Source: a bacterium (lineage in GTDB: Bacteria > Zhuqueibacterota > Zhuqueibacteria > Oleimicrobiales > Geothermoviventaceae). Taken from it: a stretch of 64,000 bases of DNA. The stretch is from assembly GCA_028275345.1 (NCBI GenBank), contig JAPWUV010000011.1:57288-121287 (forward strand), given 5' to 3'. The notes beneath the pieces were generated by a model, which was not told where the DNA came from, made no database searches, and worked only from the letters and a program-made list of their open reading frames with translations. Position 1 is the stretch's first letter. Each line of letters starts with the position of its first letter. Both the position numbers and the translations under genes were made by a program. Positions 42,836-51,568 of the stretch are shown here, piece by piece.

Positions 42836-43840
42836 TCAGCCCAGATCCTCCGTCTGCTTCACCCAGGGCATCATGGCCCGCAGGCGAGCCCCGACCTGCT
42901 CCAGCTGGGTGTTCTTCCATTGTTCCCGGAGCCGGGTCAGGTTCGGAAGCCCCGCCCGATTTTCCGCCACCCATTCCCGAGCGAAACTCCCATCCTTCAC
43001 GGCGGCGAGGAGCGAACGCATCGTCTCCCGCACCCTCTGGTCGATCACCTTTGGCCCCCGCGTCATGCCACCGTACTCGGCCGTGTCGCTCACCGAGTAC
43101 CACATCCGGCTCATGCCGCCCTCGTACATCAGATCCACAATCAGCTTCAGCTCGTGCAGGCACTCGAAGTAGGCGATCTCCGGTTGATACCCGGCTTCCA
43201 CGAGCGTCTCGAATCCGGCCCGAACGAGCTCAGAGACGCCCCCGCACAACACCGCCTGTTCTCCGAAGAGGTCCGTCTCCGTCTCCTCCGCAAAGGTGGT
43301 CTCGATCACACCGGCTCGGGTACCCCCGATGGCCTTGGCATAGGCCAGAGCCAGCTTCTGGGCTTGTCCGCTTGCGTCCTGATGGACGGCGAGCAGGCAG
43401 GGCGTGCCGCGACCCTCAGTGTAGAGCTTGCGCACCAGATGGCCTGGGCTTTTGGGAGCCACCATGAACACATCCACGGTAGCGGGCGGCTTGATCTGCC
43501 CGAAGTGGATGTTGAAGCCGTGAGCGAAGGCGAGGGCCGTGCCGTCCCGCAGGTTCGGTGCAATCTCCCGTTCGTACACCGCCGGTTGATGCTGGTCCGG
43601 CAGGAGGACCATCGTAACATCCGCCATGGCCACAGCCTCTCCTACGGTCTTCACCTGGAGGCCGGCGTTCTGAGCTTTTTGCCAGGAGGCTCCCTCGGGG
43701 CGCAATCCCACCACCACCCGCACACCGCTGTCGCGAAGGTTCAGGGCATGGGCATGGCCCTGACTTCCAAAGCCGAGGACGGCCACCGTCTTACCTTGGA
43801 GCGGACTCAGATCAGCGTCCCGATCGTACCAGATTCGCAT
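42836..43840 (-). CDS. ilvC: Ketol-acid reductoisomerase
   Basis: A 334-residue class I KARI, using NAD(P)H to convert acetolactate or acetohydroxybutyrate. Rossmann loop [20 protein letters not shown] with the following strand [15 protein letters not shown]; knotted C-terminal domain with [25 protein letters not shown] and SDTAEYG. It follows ilvN by 53 nt and leads to leuA by 50 nt. Confidence 0.96.
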   Translation of the reverse strand: MRIWYDRDADLSPLQGKTVAVLGFGSQGHAHALNLRDSGVRVVVGLRPEGASWQKAQNAGLQVKTVGEAVAMADVTMVLLPDQHQPAVYEREIAPNLRDGTALAFAHGFNIHFGQIKPPATVDVFMVAPKSPGHLVRKLYTEGRGTPCLLAVHQDASGQAQKLALAYAKAIGGTRAGVIETTFAEETETDLFGEQAVLCGGVSELVRAGFETLVEAGYQPEIAYFECLHELKLIVDLMYEGGMSRMWYSVSDTAEYGGMTRGPKVIDQRVRETMRSLLAAVKDGSFAREWVAENRAGLPNLTRLREQWKNTQLEQVGARLRAMMPWVKQTEDLG

Positions 43841-43893
43841 GTCTCCTCCTTGTCACGGGTTGGGTAACCGCGCCATCCTTCCTGTCGAGGGAC

Positions 43894-44394
43894 TCAGGTT
43901 TCGCCGCGGAATTCTCGGCGGAGAGCCACACTCCCCGTGCGCGAGATCTCGCGGATCCCGAAGGGCCGGAGCATCCCAATGATGGCCTGCACCTTGGCTC
44001 GACTTCCGGTGCATTCCACCGTCAGGGTCTTCGGGCTGATGTCCACGATTTTCGCGCGGAAGATGTTGACGATCTGCATGATTTCGCTTCGGGTGCTCTG
44101 GGTCGCCGTCACTTTGACCAGGGCCAGTTCGCGCTCCACGAAGGGCTCGTAGGTGAGATCCGTGACTTTGACCACGTTGACGATCTTGTTCAGCTGCTTA
44201 GTGATCTGCTCGATGACCCCGTCGTCCCCGCGCGTGACGATCGTCATGCGGGCCATGCCAGGCTCTTCGGCCTCCCCGACGCTGATGCTGTCGATCTGGT
44301 AGCCTCGCCCGCTGAACAGCCCCGCGATGCGCGGCAGCGCATCGAAGGTTTGCTCCACCAAAACGGAGATGGTGTGCTCCTTCATTTCACCCAT
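43894..44394 (-). CDS. ilvN: Acetolactate synthase small (regulatory) subunit
   Basis: A 166-residue subunit with an N-terminal ACT domain (HTISVLVEQTFDALPRIAGLFSGRGY is its start, MTIVTRGDD its strand) and a C-terminal ACT-like half (REISRTGSVAL end). It binds valine and stimulates IlvB. The gene is 12 nt downstream of ilvB. Confidence 0.95.
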   Translation of the reverse strand: MGEMKEHTISVLVEQTFDALPRIAGLFSGRGYQIDSISVGEAEEPGMARMTIVTRGDDGVIEQITKQLNKIVNVVKVTDLTYEPFVERELALVKVTATQSTRSEIMQIVNIFRAKIVDISPKTLTVECTGSRAKVQAIIGMLRPFGIREISRTGSVALRREFRGET

Positions 44395-44406
44395 CGGCTA
44401 CCCTCC

Positions 44407-46194
44407 CTATTCCTCCGAAGGCTTCGCTTCAATCATCTCATGCAGGGCCGCCCCTGCCGGGACCATGGGGAAGACGTTCTCGCGGGGATCCACCCGGAAG
44501 TCCACGACCACCGGCCCACGATCCCAGGCGAGGGCTTTCTCGATCGCCTCCTGAACCTCCCCCGGATGCTCCACGCGCATGCCCAAGGCGCCCATGCTTT
44601 CGGCGACCCGGGCGATGTCCGGATTGGCGCGGAACAGCTCGCTGGCCACGTACCTCCGGCCGAAGAACAGCTCCTGCCACTGCCTCACCATGCCCAAGTA
44701 CCCATTGTTGATCACGAAGATCTTCACGGGCAGGCGGTAGGCCGCCGCCGTGATCAACTCTTCCATGGTCATCTGAAAGCCGCCATCTCCAACGATGGCC
44801 ACGATCGGGCGCCGCGGCGCCCCGTCCTCCTGAGCCACCGCCACGCCGATGGCCGCCGGAAGGCCGAATCCCATCGTCCCCAGCCCGCCGGAGGTGATCA
44901 TCGTCCGTGGGTGCTTGAAGCGGTAGAATTGAGCTGTCCACATCTGATGCTGGCCCACGTCGGTCACGATCACGGCCTCCCCGTCCGTGATCTCGCCCAG
45001 CTTCTCGATCACCAATTGCGGCTTGAGGACGTCGCTATTCCGGTCGTACCACAGGGGATGTTCGGCGCGCCAGCGTTGGATCTGCTCGAGCCACTCCCGG
45101 CTGTCGGGGGTCTTGACAAGAGGCACCAGGTCGACGAGCACGTGCCGAGCGTCGCCCACGATGGGGATGTCCACCTGGACATTGCGGCCAATGACGCTGG
45201 AGTCAATGTCGATGTGGATAATGTCAGCTGCTGGGGCGAAGTCGGCCACCCGACCCGTCACCCGATCGTCGAAACGCGCGCCAACCGCGATGATCACGTC
45301 GGCCATTTGGATCGCCATGTTGGCCGCGTACGTGCCATGCATGCCCAACATCCCTAACCACAGCGGATGATCCGTGGGGAAGGCACCGAGACCCATGAGC
45401 GTACTGGTCACAGGGATCTGGTGCTCGATGGCCAGCCGGCGTACCCATTCACTGGCTCCGGAAGCGACCACCCCACCTCCGATGTACAGCACCGGGCGGC
45501 GAGAACGGCTGATCCGCTCGGCGGCGCGGGAAATCTGGTGCGCATGGCCGAAGATCTTCGGCTTGTAGCCGCGTACCACGACCGGCTCGCCCGGCAGGTA
45601 ATCGGCATGCGCCGCGAGGACGTCCTTGGGCATGTCGATAACCACCGGGCCGGGACGTCCCGAGCCGGCAATGTAAAACGCCTTGCGCACCGTTTCGGCG
45701 ATCTCTCCGGCGCTCCGAAGGAGGAAACTGTGCTTGGTGATGGGCCGGGTCACGCCGATCGTGTCCACCTCTTGGAAGGCATCGTTCCCGACCATGGGGA
45801 GCGGCACCTGTCCCGTGAGCACGACGATGGGACTGGAGTCCATGTAGGCCGTGGCGATGCCGGTGACGGTGTTCGTCGAGCCCGGACCGCTGGTCACGAG
45901 TACCACACCCACCCGACCGCTGTACCGCGCGTACCCGTCGGCGGCATGGGTAGCCCCTTGCTCATGCTTGGTGAGGACCCAACGGAAGCGTCCGAAGCGG
46001 CCGATGGCATCAGCAAGGCCGAGCACCGCGCCCCCCGGGATCCCGAAAAGGGTCTTCACCCCTTGTTCTGCCAGGGCCCGCACCAGGATCTCCGCACCGC
46101 TCACGTCGTAGATGGGCTCCAACTCCACCGGAGACCGGTGGTCTCTGGTCCGTATGTCGCCTTGCCCGATACTCGTCTCGATCCCCATGCCCAT
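44407..46194 (-). CDS. ilvB: Acetolactate synthase large (catalytic) subunit
   Basis: A 595-residue ThDP/FAD enzyme. It has FGIPGGAVLGLADAI, the catalytic Glu in KHEQGATHAADGYAR, FAD-site pieces GVVASGASEW and MLGMHGTYAANMAI, and the ThDP-Mg motif GDGGFQMTMEEL...NNGYLGM. The ATG at 46194 has AAGGAGG 7 nt upstream; the frame stays open for 188 more codons inside ilvD, which look non-coding. It overlaps nothing but lies 2 nt from the ilvD stop. Confidence 0.96.
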   Translation of the reverse strand: MGMGIETSIGQGDIRTRDHRSPVELEPIYDVSGAEILVRALAEQGVKTLFGIPGGAVLGLADAIGRFGRFRWVLTKHEQGATHAADGYARYSGRVGVVLVTSGPGSTNTVTGIATAYMDSSPIVVLTGQVPLPMVGNDAFQEVDTIGVTRPITKHSFLLRSAGEIAETVRKAFYIAGSGRPGPVVIDMPKDVLAAHADYLPGEPVVVRGYKPKIFGHAHQISRAAERISRSRRPVLYIGGGVVASGASEWVRRLAIEHQIPVTSTLMGLGAFPTDHPLWLGMLGMHGTYAANMAIQMADVIIAVGARFDDRVTGRVADFAPAADIIHIDIDSSVIGRNVQVDIPIVGDARHVLVDLVPLVKTPDSREWLEQIQRWRAEHPLWYDRNSDVLKPQLVIEKLGEITDGEAVIVTDVGQHQMWTAQFYRFKHPRTMITSGGLGTMGFGLPAAIGVAVAQEDGAPRRPIVAIVGDGGFQMTMEELITAAAYRLPVKIFVINNGYLGMVRQWQELFFGRRYVASELFRANPDIARVAESMGALGMRVEHPGEVQEAIEKALAWDRGPVVVDFRVDPRENVFPMVPAGAALHEMIEAKPSEE

Positions 46195-46196
46195 TG

Positions 46197-47891
46197 CTAT
46201 ACCTCCTTCGTTCCGGACCACTCTGGCGCTCCGAGAACGGCCCCGCTGTCCGCCGAGCTGACCATCGCCGCGTACCGAGCCAGCCAGCCCCGGAGGGGCC
46301 TTCGCACGGGGCCCTGCCATTCGGCACGACGCCGGCTGAGCTCGCGATCCTCCACCAGGAGATCCAACCTCCTGGCCGGGATGTCGATCTCGATCAGGTC
46401 CCCGTCCCGCACGTAGGCGATGGGTCCTCCCGCAGCAGCTTCGGGAGACACGTGCCCGACACAAGCCCCTCGCGTGCCGCCGGAAAACCGGCCATCCGTG
46501 ATCAAGGCCACCGACTCCCCAAGCCCCATGCCCATCAGATTGGAAGTGGGGGCAAGCATCTCCCGCATACCCGGCCCTCCCCGGGGACCCTCGTAGCGGA
46601 TGACGACCACCTCGCCCGGGCGAATCTGTCCGTTGAGGATGGCTCGGTTCGCCTCGTCCTCCCCGTCGAACACGCGGGCTTTGCCCCGGAAGCGAAGCAT
46701 CTGCGGCACGATGGCCGCCGTCTTCACCACAGCTCCGCGAGGCGCCAAACTCCCCCACAACACCGCGAGCCCTCCATCCGGCGCGTACGGATTGGAGAGG
46801 GACCTCACCACCTCACCATCGGGGTCTGGGACTCCTCGGACCACGTCCCGCAACGTCGAACCGGCCACGGTGGGGGCTTCGCTGTGGAGAATCCCGTCGG
46901 CCTTCGTCAGTTCGCGAAGGAGTACCGGAACCCCTCCCACCCGATGCAAATCCTCCATGTGGTAGTTCGAGGAGGGGGCGATTTTGCAGAGATGCGGCAC
47001 ACGCCGGGAAAGCTCGTCCACCCGCCGGAGGGGGTAGTCGATCTCCGCTTCTCGGGCGATCGCCAGGAGATGCAGGACGGTGTTCGTCGAGCCGCCCATG
47101 GAAAAATCCAGGGCAAAGGCATTGTCAATGGCTTCCTGGGTCACGAACCGCCGCAGCGTTAGTCCCTCCCGGACAAGCTCCACGACGCGGCGTCCCGCGC
47201 GCCGCGCCAGCTCGATCCTCTCCGCCGTGTCGGCTGGCACTGTGCCATTGCCGGGCAAGGCGATCCCCAGAGCCTCCATCAGGCAATTCATGGAATTGGC
47301 TGTGAAGAGCCCCGCGCAAGAGCCGCAGCCGGGGCATGCCCGTCGCTCAATCTCTTCCAGTTCGGCCTCGCTCATGGCGCCTTGGGCCACGCGCCCCACG
47401 GCCTCGAACACGGTGATCAAGTCGATGGATCTCCCGTCGGGGAGCTTTCCCGCGCGCATGGGTCCGCCACTGACGAACACCGTGGGCAGATTCACCCGGA
47501 GAGCCCCCATGATCATGCCCGGCACGATCTTGTCGCAGTTCGGGATACAAACGAGGCCATCGAAAGCGTGCGCGCGCACCATGGTCTCCACGCTGTCCGC
47601 GATGAGCTCGCGGCTGGGAAGGGAGTACCGCATCCCTTCGTGGCCCATGGCGATGCCATCGTCCACAGCGATCGTGTTGAATTCGAAAGGCACGCCCCCG
47701 GCTTCCCGGACCCCCTGCTTCACCGCATCGGCGATTTGGCGCAGATGCACATGCCCCGGGACGACATCGCAGTACGAATTGGCCACGGCGATGAAGGGCT
47801 TCTCAAAGTCCTCGTCCCGCAAGCCAGTCGCCCGAAGCAAACTCCGATGAGGCGCCCGTTCGAACCCGCGTTTGATGGCGTCGCTTCGCAT
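46197..47891 (-). CDS. ilvD: Dihydroxy-acid dehydratase
   Basis: A 564-residue IlvD, dehydrating dihydroxy acids to the 2-oxoacids of Val and Ile. Iron-sulfur ligand cysteines: [18 protein letters not shown], and [16 protein letters not shown]. The C-terminus carries [19 protein letters not shown]. It is the first structural gene of the operon; its ATG at 47891 lies downstream of the leader RNA. Confidence 0.96.
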   Translation of the reverse strand: MRSDAIKRGFERAPHRSLLRATGLRDEDFEKPFIAVANSYCDVVPGHVHLRQIADAVKQGVREAGGVPFEFNTIAVDDGIAMGHEGMRYSLPSRELIADSVETMVRAHAFDGLVCIPNCDKIVPGMIMGALRVNLPTVFVSGGPMRAGKLPDGRSIDLITVFEAVGRVAQGAMSEAELEEIERRACPGCGSCAGLFTANSMNCLMEALGIALPGNGTVPADTAERIELARRAGRRVVELVREGLTLRRFVTQEAIDNAFALDFSMGGSTNTVLHLLAIAREAEIDYPLRRVDELSRRVPHLCKIAPSSNYHMEDLHRVGGVPVLLRELTKADGILHSEAPTVAGSTLRDVVRGVPDPDGEVVRSLSNPYAPDGGLAVLWGSLAPRGAVVKTAAIVPQMLRFRGKARVFDGEDEANRAILNGQIRPGEVVVIRYEGPRGGPGMREMLAPTSNLMGMGLGESVALITDGRFSGGTRGACVGHVSPEAAAGGPIAYVRDGDLIEIDIPARRLDLLVEDRELSRRRAEWQGPVRRPLRGWLARYAAMVSSADSGAVLGAPEWSGTKEV

Positions 47892-47925
47892 CCGTTGCCT
47901 CCATTCCTGGTGAGCTGCCTCCGCC

Positions 47926-47965
47926 GGATGCGACCTGCGCCACCGGATGCGCTACGCCTGCGCCA
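47926..47965 (-). repeat. Short tandem direct repeat between leader and ilvD
   Basis: Two imperfect copies of GGATGCG-N-CCTGCGCCA (plus-strand reading) at 47926-47942 and 47945-47965. In RNA each copy repeats UGGCGCAGG; the promoter-proximal copy is part of attenuator segment 3, and the second copy lies just before ilvD. Confidence 0.5.
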
Positions 47966-48076
47966 GAGATCATTGCTTGGATTGGTTGGGGAAAGATTGG
48001 AAGGTCTTGGTTCTGGGCTGATCTCTGGCGCTGCGTCTGCTCAGTGGGTAATTCGCAGGCCAGAAATCAAGCCCAG
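47954..48076 (-). promoter_or_regulatory. Candidate attenuator: three mutually exclusive pairing segments
   Basis: In RNA order, segment 1 (48076-48054) lies in the last codons of the leader ORF; segment 2 (48035-48013) is after its stop; segment 3 (47972-47954) is before ilvD. Segments 1 and 2 are complementary over 23 nt with three small irregularities; segments 2 and 3 pair perfectly over 13 nt (GCGCCAGAGATCA with TGATCTCTGGCGC) plus 4 bp beyond a small internal loop. Segment 2 therefore cannot pair with both. The stop codon (48043-48041) is in the 1:2 loop. The 2:3 loop is C/A/U-rich and G-poor, suggesting a Rho loading site. No U-tract terminator was seen. Confidence 0.78.
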
Positions 48077-48208
48077 CAGAAGCAGGAGGGCAGTAATGCT
48101 AAGCCATAGGAGGAGAGCGAAGGAAATCAAAAGCCCGGAACGCACCTCGGCGCCCGCCACCGGGAGGGCAGCAGCGCTTCCGTTGAACCTGTGCGCTCCA
48201 GACTTCAT
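48041..48208 (-). CDS. Leu/Ile-rich leader peptide of the ilv-leu operon
   Basis: A 55-codon ORF: MKSGAHRFNGSAAALPVAGA, then a segment of 27 residues made almost entirely of Leu, Ile, Ala, Ser, Gly, ending GLRITH. It has 14 Leu, 4 Ile and 2 Val codons, including a run of five consecutive Leu codons (41-45) immediately before attenuator segment 1. GGAAGG lies just upstream of the ATG; internal GTG starts at codons 17 and 22 are alternatives. Position (between promoter and ilvD), composition and stop-codon placement fit a leader peptide. The hydrophobic stretch could also be a membrane helix, so a small membrane protein is the main alternative. Confidence 0.75.
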   Translation of the reverse strand: MKSGAHRFNGSAAALPVAGAEVRSGLLISFALLLWLSITALLLLLGLISGLRITH

Positions 48209-48257
48209 CCCTTCCAAACTCGCGCTGAATCCCGTTCAGTCCCAAATGCTTGTGCCA

Positions 48258-48286
48258 AAGATAAACGAGCCTTCCCGAAAATGCAA
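48258..48286 (-). promoter_or_regulatory. Promoter of the ilv-leu operon
   Basis: Minus strand: -35 TTGCAT (48286-48281), 17-nt spacer, -10 TATCTT (48263-48258), in a locally AT-rich patch. The start near 48251 gives a leader RNA of about 360 nt that contains the leader ORF and pairing segments. Confidence 0.75.
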
Positions 48287-48514
48287 GTGTTTTCTTACGC
48301 TCTCCGAGGGAATTTCAGGCTGCGTTGATAAGGCCGATGGGCAAGATTCTCAGCCTCGAGCTTCGGAGGTGGAAGAAACTTCCTCTTTTCCGTCCGGCTT
48401 CGTCGCACCCGGAGTTCGCCGCACAGATCCTCGCGCAAACGCCATGCCGTTCAAGAGTCCGCGAACGGGTTCACACGCCGGAAGCATCAGAAAGAACCTC
48501 CCTCCGGGTAGCTC
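48287..48514. other. Intergenic between NYN gene and ilv promoter
   Basis: Apart from a short GGAAG/CTTCC hairpin near 48372-48384, nothing was recognised. It separates the end of the priA-lysA-NYN transcript from the ilv promoter. Confidence 0.5.
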
Positions 48515-49024
48515 TCAACGCTGCCCCTCCCCGTCTGGGGCCCGCTGGAAGAGGCGCAACCACTCCTCGATCTCGTCCTCCGACAACCCGCGGTCGTATT
48601 TTGCCAGCATCTCCCCGTTTCCCAGAGAGGGCGCCTCCTGCAATTGCTTCTCGAACTGGGAGGGGTGTTCTACCCGGGCCCCGCAGATCCTGGCGTAATC
48701 TGCCAGCTCGCGATCGGCCGAGACGACGATCAGGGTCGATCGCTCACGAGATCCCGCCACCATTTGCCGGATCACGGGATCTGCCTTCTTCTCTGGTCCG
48801 GCGAAATGAACCCGGACTGAAGCGCTTGGACGCAGGACAGCCGGACCCGCAGGCGGAGACCCGTCAAACACCACGGTGACGTGGCCCCGCTTGCGTTGGG
48901 AGAAATCGTCCAGCAGGGCCACGAGGTGGTTGATCGCAGCCAGGAGGTCCGTCTCCATCTCGCGGCGCAGCTCGCGGGATAGGTGCATCAGATTGTATCC
49001 ATCGACGAGCCATTGGAGGGCCAT
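48515..49024 (-). CDS. NYN-domain protein (YacP/Rae1-like ribonuclease fold)
   Basis: A 169-residue protein with a PIN-like NYN domain: LVDGYNLMHLSRELR at the start, VTVVFDGSPPAGP, and LIVVSADRELADYARICGARV. The Asp residues in these three blocks form the predicted metal site. The family includes Rae1, which cleaves mRNA in the ribosomal A site. It is last in the priA-lysA run, after DUF488. Confidence 0.87.
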   Translation of the reverse strand: MALQWLVDGYNLMHLSRELRREMETDLLAAINHLVALLDDFSQRKRGHVTVVFDGSPPAGPAVLRPSASVRVHFAGPEKKADPVIRQMVAGSRERSTLIVVSADRELADYARICGARVEHPSQFEKQLQEAPSLGNGEMLAKYDRGLSEDEIEEWLRLFQRAPDGEGQR

Positions 49025-49040
49025 GCCGACCTCCCCGGCC

Positions 49041-49514
49041 TCAAGGCCGAAGTTCTATCGCCAGTTGCGCCTGGGACGGGTGTGACTTGTGCCGGGAAAC
49101 CCGCCCGGGGTCTACGATGTGGAGGACATCCCAACCCATCGACCGGCAAGCATCCGCGATGAAGCGCCGGTGACAGCGGAAAAACAGCCGCTCCGCGCAC
49201 ATCACCGCTGCCTTCCGCTGGGACGCAAGCTGAAGCAGAAGCTCAAGCCCCCTGCGGAAGGCCTCGCTCCCCATGTAGTGCTGGTATCCCCCGCTGCGAA
49301 ACCCTCCCAGCAAGTCGCCCAGCCACCGGTATTCGATGCCCTTTTCCGCGAGGGCCTCCGCCACGGACTCCCGGCGGAAATGGGGATACTTCCTGGAGAC
49401 CGGAAATCGCCGCACGTCCACTACGAGCTCCACCCCGTGCTCGTCCAGCAGCGCCACGAGCTCCGGAAGAGTCCGACTCGAATGCCCGACCGTGAACAAG
49501 CCCCAGCGCAACAT
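49041..49514 (-). CDS. DUF488 protein
   Basis: A 157-residue protein: LFTVGHSSRTLPELVALLDEHGVELVVDVRRFPVSRKYPHF, then MCAERLFFRCHRRFIAD, the conserved Cys/CHR end of DUF488. The family is widespread but without established function; nucleic-acid binding has been suggested. The ATG at 49514 lies 16 nt after the GT9 stop; an upstream in-frame start would overlap that gene. Confidence 0.88.
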   Translation of the reverse strand: MLRWGLFTVGHSSRTLPELVALLDEHGVELVVDVRRFPVSRKYPHFRRESVAEALAEKGIEYRWLGDLLGGFRSGGYQHYMGSEAFRRGLELLLQLASQRKAAVMCAERLFFRCHRRFIADACRSMGWDVLHIVDPGRVSRHKSHPSQAQLAIELRP

Positions 49515-49530
49515 CCGGGAAACCCTTGCT

Positions 49531-50670
49531 TCAATCCGTAGCTCGGACCGACCTCCGCTGTTCAATGGCCCACGTCACGGCTTTGAAAACCTCGTCCACC
49601 TCCAGCTGGCGAAAACAGGTGAGATCCTCGCAGAAGTCCCTGTGGCAAGGGTGTAGCGGGCACGGGTGATGGAGGGCCACATGTCCGTCCTCCCGGCGGT
49701 AAGGGAACCAGATATTCGGCTCCCCCGGACCGAAAAGCCCGATTGTGGGCGTACCCAATGCCGCGGCAACGTGCATGGGGCCACAATCATTCGCGACGTA
49801 CGCATCGAGCAGCGACAAAAGCGCCGCAAGTCCACGCAAATCCAGGACCGGGAGAGATTCCGCCGCACCCTGGGCAGCCGCTGCCACCCGGCTCACCAGT
49901 TCCTCCTCGCCCGGTCCCGTGGTGAGGACCACCCTGGCCCCAAGTCGCGATTGCAGCTGGCGAGCAAGCTCAGCGAAGCGCTCCGGGAACCATCTCTTGG
50001 CCGGCCAGGTTGCACCCGGATGCAAGCCGACCATCAGCTGCCCACCCTCGATCCGGAACCTCCCCCGGATCCACGCCACCTCCTCCGGAAGTACATCCAA
50101 TCGCGTCCGGAGATCTTCCTCCGCGAAGGGACCTTTGATTCCCAAGGGAGACAGGTTTTCGAGATGGTAGTCGATCGCAGAGAGCTGAGGCTCCCTGTGT
50201 CGGACAACATGCGTGTACAGGTGTTTCCGCACTCTGTAGTTGCCCCCGATGCGAACCGGGGCACCGGTCAAGTAAAGGAGAAACGCCGAGCGCGGTAGGC
50301 CGAGAAGATCGATCCCCACTTCCGGTCGGAAAGACTGGGCCCTGCGACGAAGGGCCAGGATCTGTCCCACCTCTCCTCGCAGGCTGCCGGCGCGCCTCCT
50401 CAGGGGCCAGATCTCATCCACGTGGGGATGATGGAACAGGATCGGAGCGTAGGTGTCCTCCAGCAGGTAGGCGATCCTCAAGGCTGGGTTCGCCTTTTTC
50501 AAAATGGCCAGGAGGGGCGTGGTGAGCACGATATCGCCGAGGAACCTGAGGCGCGTAACCACCACCCGCTGCACGGACCGGACATCCACCCCCGGCCCCG
50601 ATGAGCTCGCGATCGCAAGATGGGAGAAGCTTTCCTGGTCCGCCTTCACCTTCCTGCCTCTCTTTCGCAC
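49531..50670 (-). CDS. Glycosyltransferase family 9 (heptosyltransferase-like)
   Basis: A 379-residue GT9 enzyme. VVVTRLRFLGDIVLTTPLLAILK is the acceptor-side start; HPGATWPAKRWFPERFAELARQL and YVANDCGPMHVAAALGTPTIGLFGP are the donor-binding signatures. The C-terminus has four Cys residues (CPLHPCHRDFCEDLTC), often seen in this family. It adds heptose or another sugar to an LPS core. It is located between dapF and DUF488. Confidence 0.9.
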   Translation of the reverse strand: MRKRGRKVKADQESFSHLAIASSSGPGVDVRSVQRVVVTRLRFLGDIVLTTPLLAILKKANPALRIAYLLEDTYAPILFHHPHVDEIWPLRRRAGSLRGEVGQILALRRRAQSFRPEVGIDLLGLPRSAFLLYLTGAPVRIGGNYRVRKHLYTHVVRHREPQLSAIDYHLENLSPLGIKGPFAEEDLRTRLDVLPEEVAWIRGRFRIEGGQLMVGLHPGATWPAKRWFPERFAELARQLQSRLGARVVLTTGPGEEELVSRVAAAAQGAAESLPVLDLRGLAALLSLLDAYVANDCGPMHVAAALGTPTIGLFGPGEPNIWFPYRREDGHVALHHPCPLHPCHRDFCEDLTCFRQLEVDEVFKAVTWAIEQRRSVRATD

Positions 50671-50707
50671 GAATCCGGAAACGCGGCCCGGTCCCGAGGA
50701 AAAGGCC

Positions 50708-51568
50708 TCAACGCGGCGAGCCGTCCCAGCCCTCGGGCAACCGAGGGAGTTGGAACTCCCCGCGGAAGACCAGGTGAGCTGGACCCGAGAGTCGCGCTAC
50801 CTCCCGGCTGAAATCCACTCGCAATTCCCCGCCTCGGAAGCGAACCCGGACAACCGATGCCACAAGGCCTGCCTTCCAGGCCGCTGCGGCGGAGGCCAGA
50901 GCGCCCGTCCCGCAGGCTAGCGTCTCAGCCTCCACCCCGCGCTCGTAGGTGCGCACCGCAAGGGTCTCCCGATCGAGTACCGACAGAAAGTCCACATTCG
51001 ACCCCTCGGGGAAGCTGGGATGATGGCGCAATTCTCTCCCGATGGCGGCGACATCCATCCCGTCCAGGTCCTCGACGACAAGGACCAGGTGCGGTACCCC
51101 GACGAAGACCGAAGCCAGCGGCCGCCAATCCGAGCCTTGCACAGCCGGCGGGGGTTCGACGTGCGGACGATCGGGGAACTCGACGGTCACCTCGTCTCCG
51201 GAAACACTGCCTCGATAAATCCTCCCGCCGATCTCGAACCGAAGAAGCGGAGCAAAACCGAGCTCCTCATGAACGAACCGCAGCGCGCATCGAGAGCCAT
51301 TGCCGCACATGCCGGCGGGACTGCCATCGGAATTGAGGTGCACGTAGCGGAAGTCCGCGACCGACGAATTCTCGATCAGGATGACGCCATCCGCACCGAT
51401 CCCGTAGTGCCGGTCGCACACCCAACGCACGAAAGCGCGCCAGTCTGGCCGGATGCGGCCATCCCGGTTGTCGAAGATCACGAAGTCATTGCCCGCGGCC
51501 TGGGCCTTGACGAAACGGAAGGGCTGCTGCGACAGCATAGCGCCAACCCGCATCCTCACCTCACTCAT
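50708..51568 (-). CDS. dapF: Diaminopimelate epimerase
   Basis: A 286-residue epimerase interconverting LL- and meso-diaminopimelate. The two catalytic cysteines are in GMCGNGSRCALRF and ETLACGTGALASAA, with KAQAAGNDFVIFDN near the start. The ATG at 51568 overlaps the lysA stop by 8 nt; an ATG 15 nt later (MRVGAM) is possible. Confidence 0.95.
   Translation of the reverse strand: MSEVRMRVGAMLSQQPFRFVKAQAAGNDFVIFDNRDGRIRPDWRAFVRWVCDRHYGIGADGVILIENSSVADFRYVHLNSDGSPAGMCGNGSRCALRFVHEELGFAPLLRFEIGGRIYRGSVSGDEVTVEFPDRPHVEPPPAVQGSDWRPLASVFVGVPHLVLVVEDLDGMDVAAIGRELRHHPSFPEGSNVDFLSVLDRETLAVRTYERGVEAETLACGTGALASAAAAWKAGLVASVVRVRFRGGELRVDFSREVARLSGPAHLVFRGEFQLPRLPEGWDGSPR

Noticed and set aside
47892-48251. 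T-box or other leucine riboswitch
   Set aside because: No T-box consensus (AGGGTGGNACCGCG) or specifier loop was found; the leader ORF and pairings explain the region better.
48287-48514. Short hairpin GGAAG/CTTCC followed by TCTTTT on the plus strand
   Set aside because: No plus-strand gene upstream; stem is only five base pairs.
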